Shown: positions 13,845 through 14,430 of the stretch, in pieces
Layout of the letters: every line of letters starts with the position of its first letter
How positions within the stretch are numbered: the stretch's first letter is position 1
NCBI GenBank assembly: GCA_036274495.1
Contig: DASUFP010000027.1
Coordinates: 1-14,430, forward strand
DNA from: DASUFP01 sp036274495
GTDB taxonomy: Bacteria > Bacteroidota > Bacteroidia > AKYH767-A > OLB10
DNA length: 14,430 bases
Direction of reading: 5' to 3'
Notes under the pieces: generated by a model
Databases searched by the model: none
What the model saw: only the letters and a program-made list of their open reading frames with translations
Told to the model about the DNA's origin: nothing
Made by a program: the position numbers and the translations under genes

Positions 13845-14430
13845 GGTGCTGGGCTCCTTTCTTTTTTGCCTGTGAACTGGAACTCTTCAAAATAGTTTTC
13901 AACTCGCTTATTGCGATTACAGGGAAGAATCGGGTAAACAAGAGGAATGGGACGAAGAACAATCCCAGTGATCCGATAAATATACCTACTTCGACCCAGG
14001 TTGGTGAATACATGGCCCAGCTGGAAGGAAGGAAGTCGCGGTGAAGTGAGGTTACAATGATTACGAACCGCTCGAACCACATACCGATATTTACGAAAAT
14101 GGAAATAATAAACGTTGCGAAAACACTTGTGCGGAGTTTTGCCGACCAGAAGAGCTGAGGTGTAACAACGTTACATGTCATCATACTCGCATAGGCCCAC
14201 CAGTAAGGACCGGTTGCACGGTTGAGGAATGCATATTGTTCGTATTCAACGCCGGAGTACCATGCAATAAAGAACTCCGTAAGGTAAGCTACACCTACAA
14301 TTGAACCGGTCAACAGGATAATCCTGTTCATCATATCAATGTGATAAATGGTAATATAGTTTTCCAGGTTCAACACCTTACGGGAGATAATGAGAAGTGT
14401 TTGTACCATTGCGAATCCCGAGAAAATGGC
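13834..14430 (-). CDS. actC: Alternative complex III quinol-binding subunit ActC, C-terminal part
   Basis: The frame is open to the right edge of the window, so this is the last 198 residues of a longer protein. An ATG at 14409 is internal, because upstream codons (AIFSGFA) continue the conserved ActC sequence. The fragment has about five hydrophobic segments and family features such as SGFAMVQTLLIISRKVLNLE, ATGPYWWAYASMMTCNVVTP and IFVNIGMWFERFVIIVTSLH. This places it in the NrfD/PsrC-like ActC group. ActC holds the menaquinol oxidation site of alternative complex III next to the iron-sulfur subunit ActB, which would be encoded just beyond the window. It ends with a Lys- and His-rich cytoplasmic tail (KKKGAQHHEH). 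Its last 11 bases overlap actD. Confidence 0.95.
   Translation of the reverse strand, partial: AIFSGFAMVQTLLIISRKVLNLENYITIYHIDMMNRIILLTGSIVGVAYLTEFFIAWYSGVEYEQYAFLNRATGPYWWAYASMMTCNVVTPQLFWSAKLRTSVFATFIISIFVNIGMWFERFVIIVTSLHRDFLPSSWAMYSPTWVEVGIFIGSLGLFFVPFLLFTRFFPVIAISELKTILKSSSSQAKKKGAQHHEH

Overview
The window looks like chromosomal DNA of a member of the Bacteroidota, moderately AT-rich and probably from the Chitinophagales/Sphingobacteriales side of the phylum (the rank below phylum is a guess). The evidence is a Bacteroidota-style alternative complex III (ActC-ActD-ActE-ActF) followed directly by cytochrome c oxidase subunits II and I, two proteins with type A C-terminal sorting domains of the type IX secretion system (T9SS), an S46 dipeptidyl-peptidase, a DUF3127 protein, and start codons without clear Shine-Dalgarno sequences.

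Left part (1-3326, all minus strand): the N-terminal part of a secreted repeat protein cut by the window edge, a 512-residue T9SS cargo protein with blade-like repeats, a 709-base region without a convincing gene, and a small exported beta-barrel-like protein. The gene-poor region holds two diverged copies of a structured repeat, about 85 bases each. Each copy combines a TTGTAAACG-type palindrome, a small A/T-loop hairpin and a very GC-rich hairpin. A third copy of the palindrome alone, as a perfect 18-mer, lies between the divergent genes at 3326 and 3483.

Middle part (3483-8408): a DUF3127 protein ending in an SSB-like acidic tip and a predicted acidic-specific S46 dipeptidyl-peptidase (DPP11-like) lie on the plus strand, each followed by a clear intrinsic terminator. 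A T9SS cargo protein converges on the peptidase gene. It is followed on the minus strand by a translationally coupled pair: a beta-barrel-like envelope protein and a DCC-family (DUF393) thiol-disulfide protein.

Right part (8455-14430, minus strand): one respiratory operon in the order actC (truncated by the window edge) - actD - actE - actF - coxB - coxA, closed by a strong terminator after coxA. The gene order implies that menaquinol is oxidised by alternative complex III, and that electrons pass through haem c carriers to the CuA centre of CoxB and then to the haem-copper site of CoxA, as in known ACIII-aa3 supercomplexes. No coxC or haem O synthase gene follows within the window.

The respiratory genes are ordinary for the phylum. 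The items most worth a second look are the repeat/palindrome system at 2286-2524 and 3381-3398, the SSB-like tip of the DUF3127 protein, the S1-pocket Arg of the S46 peptidase, and the Lys that replaces the usual Glu in the CuA loop of CoxB.
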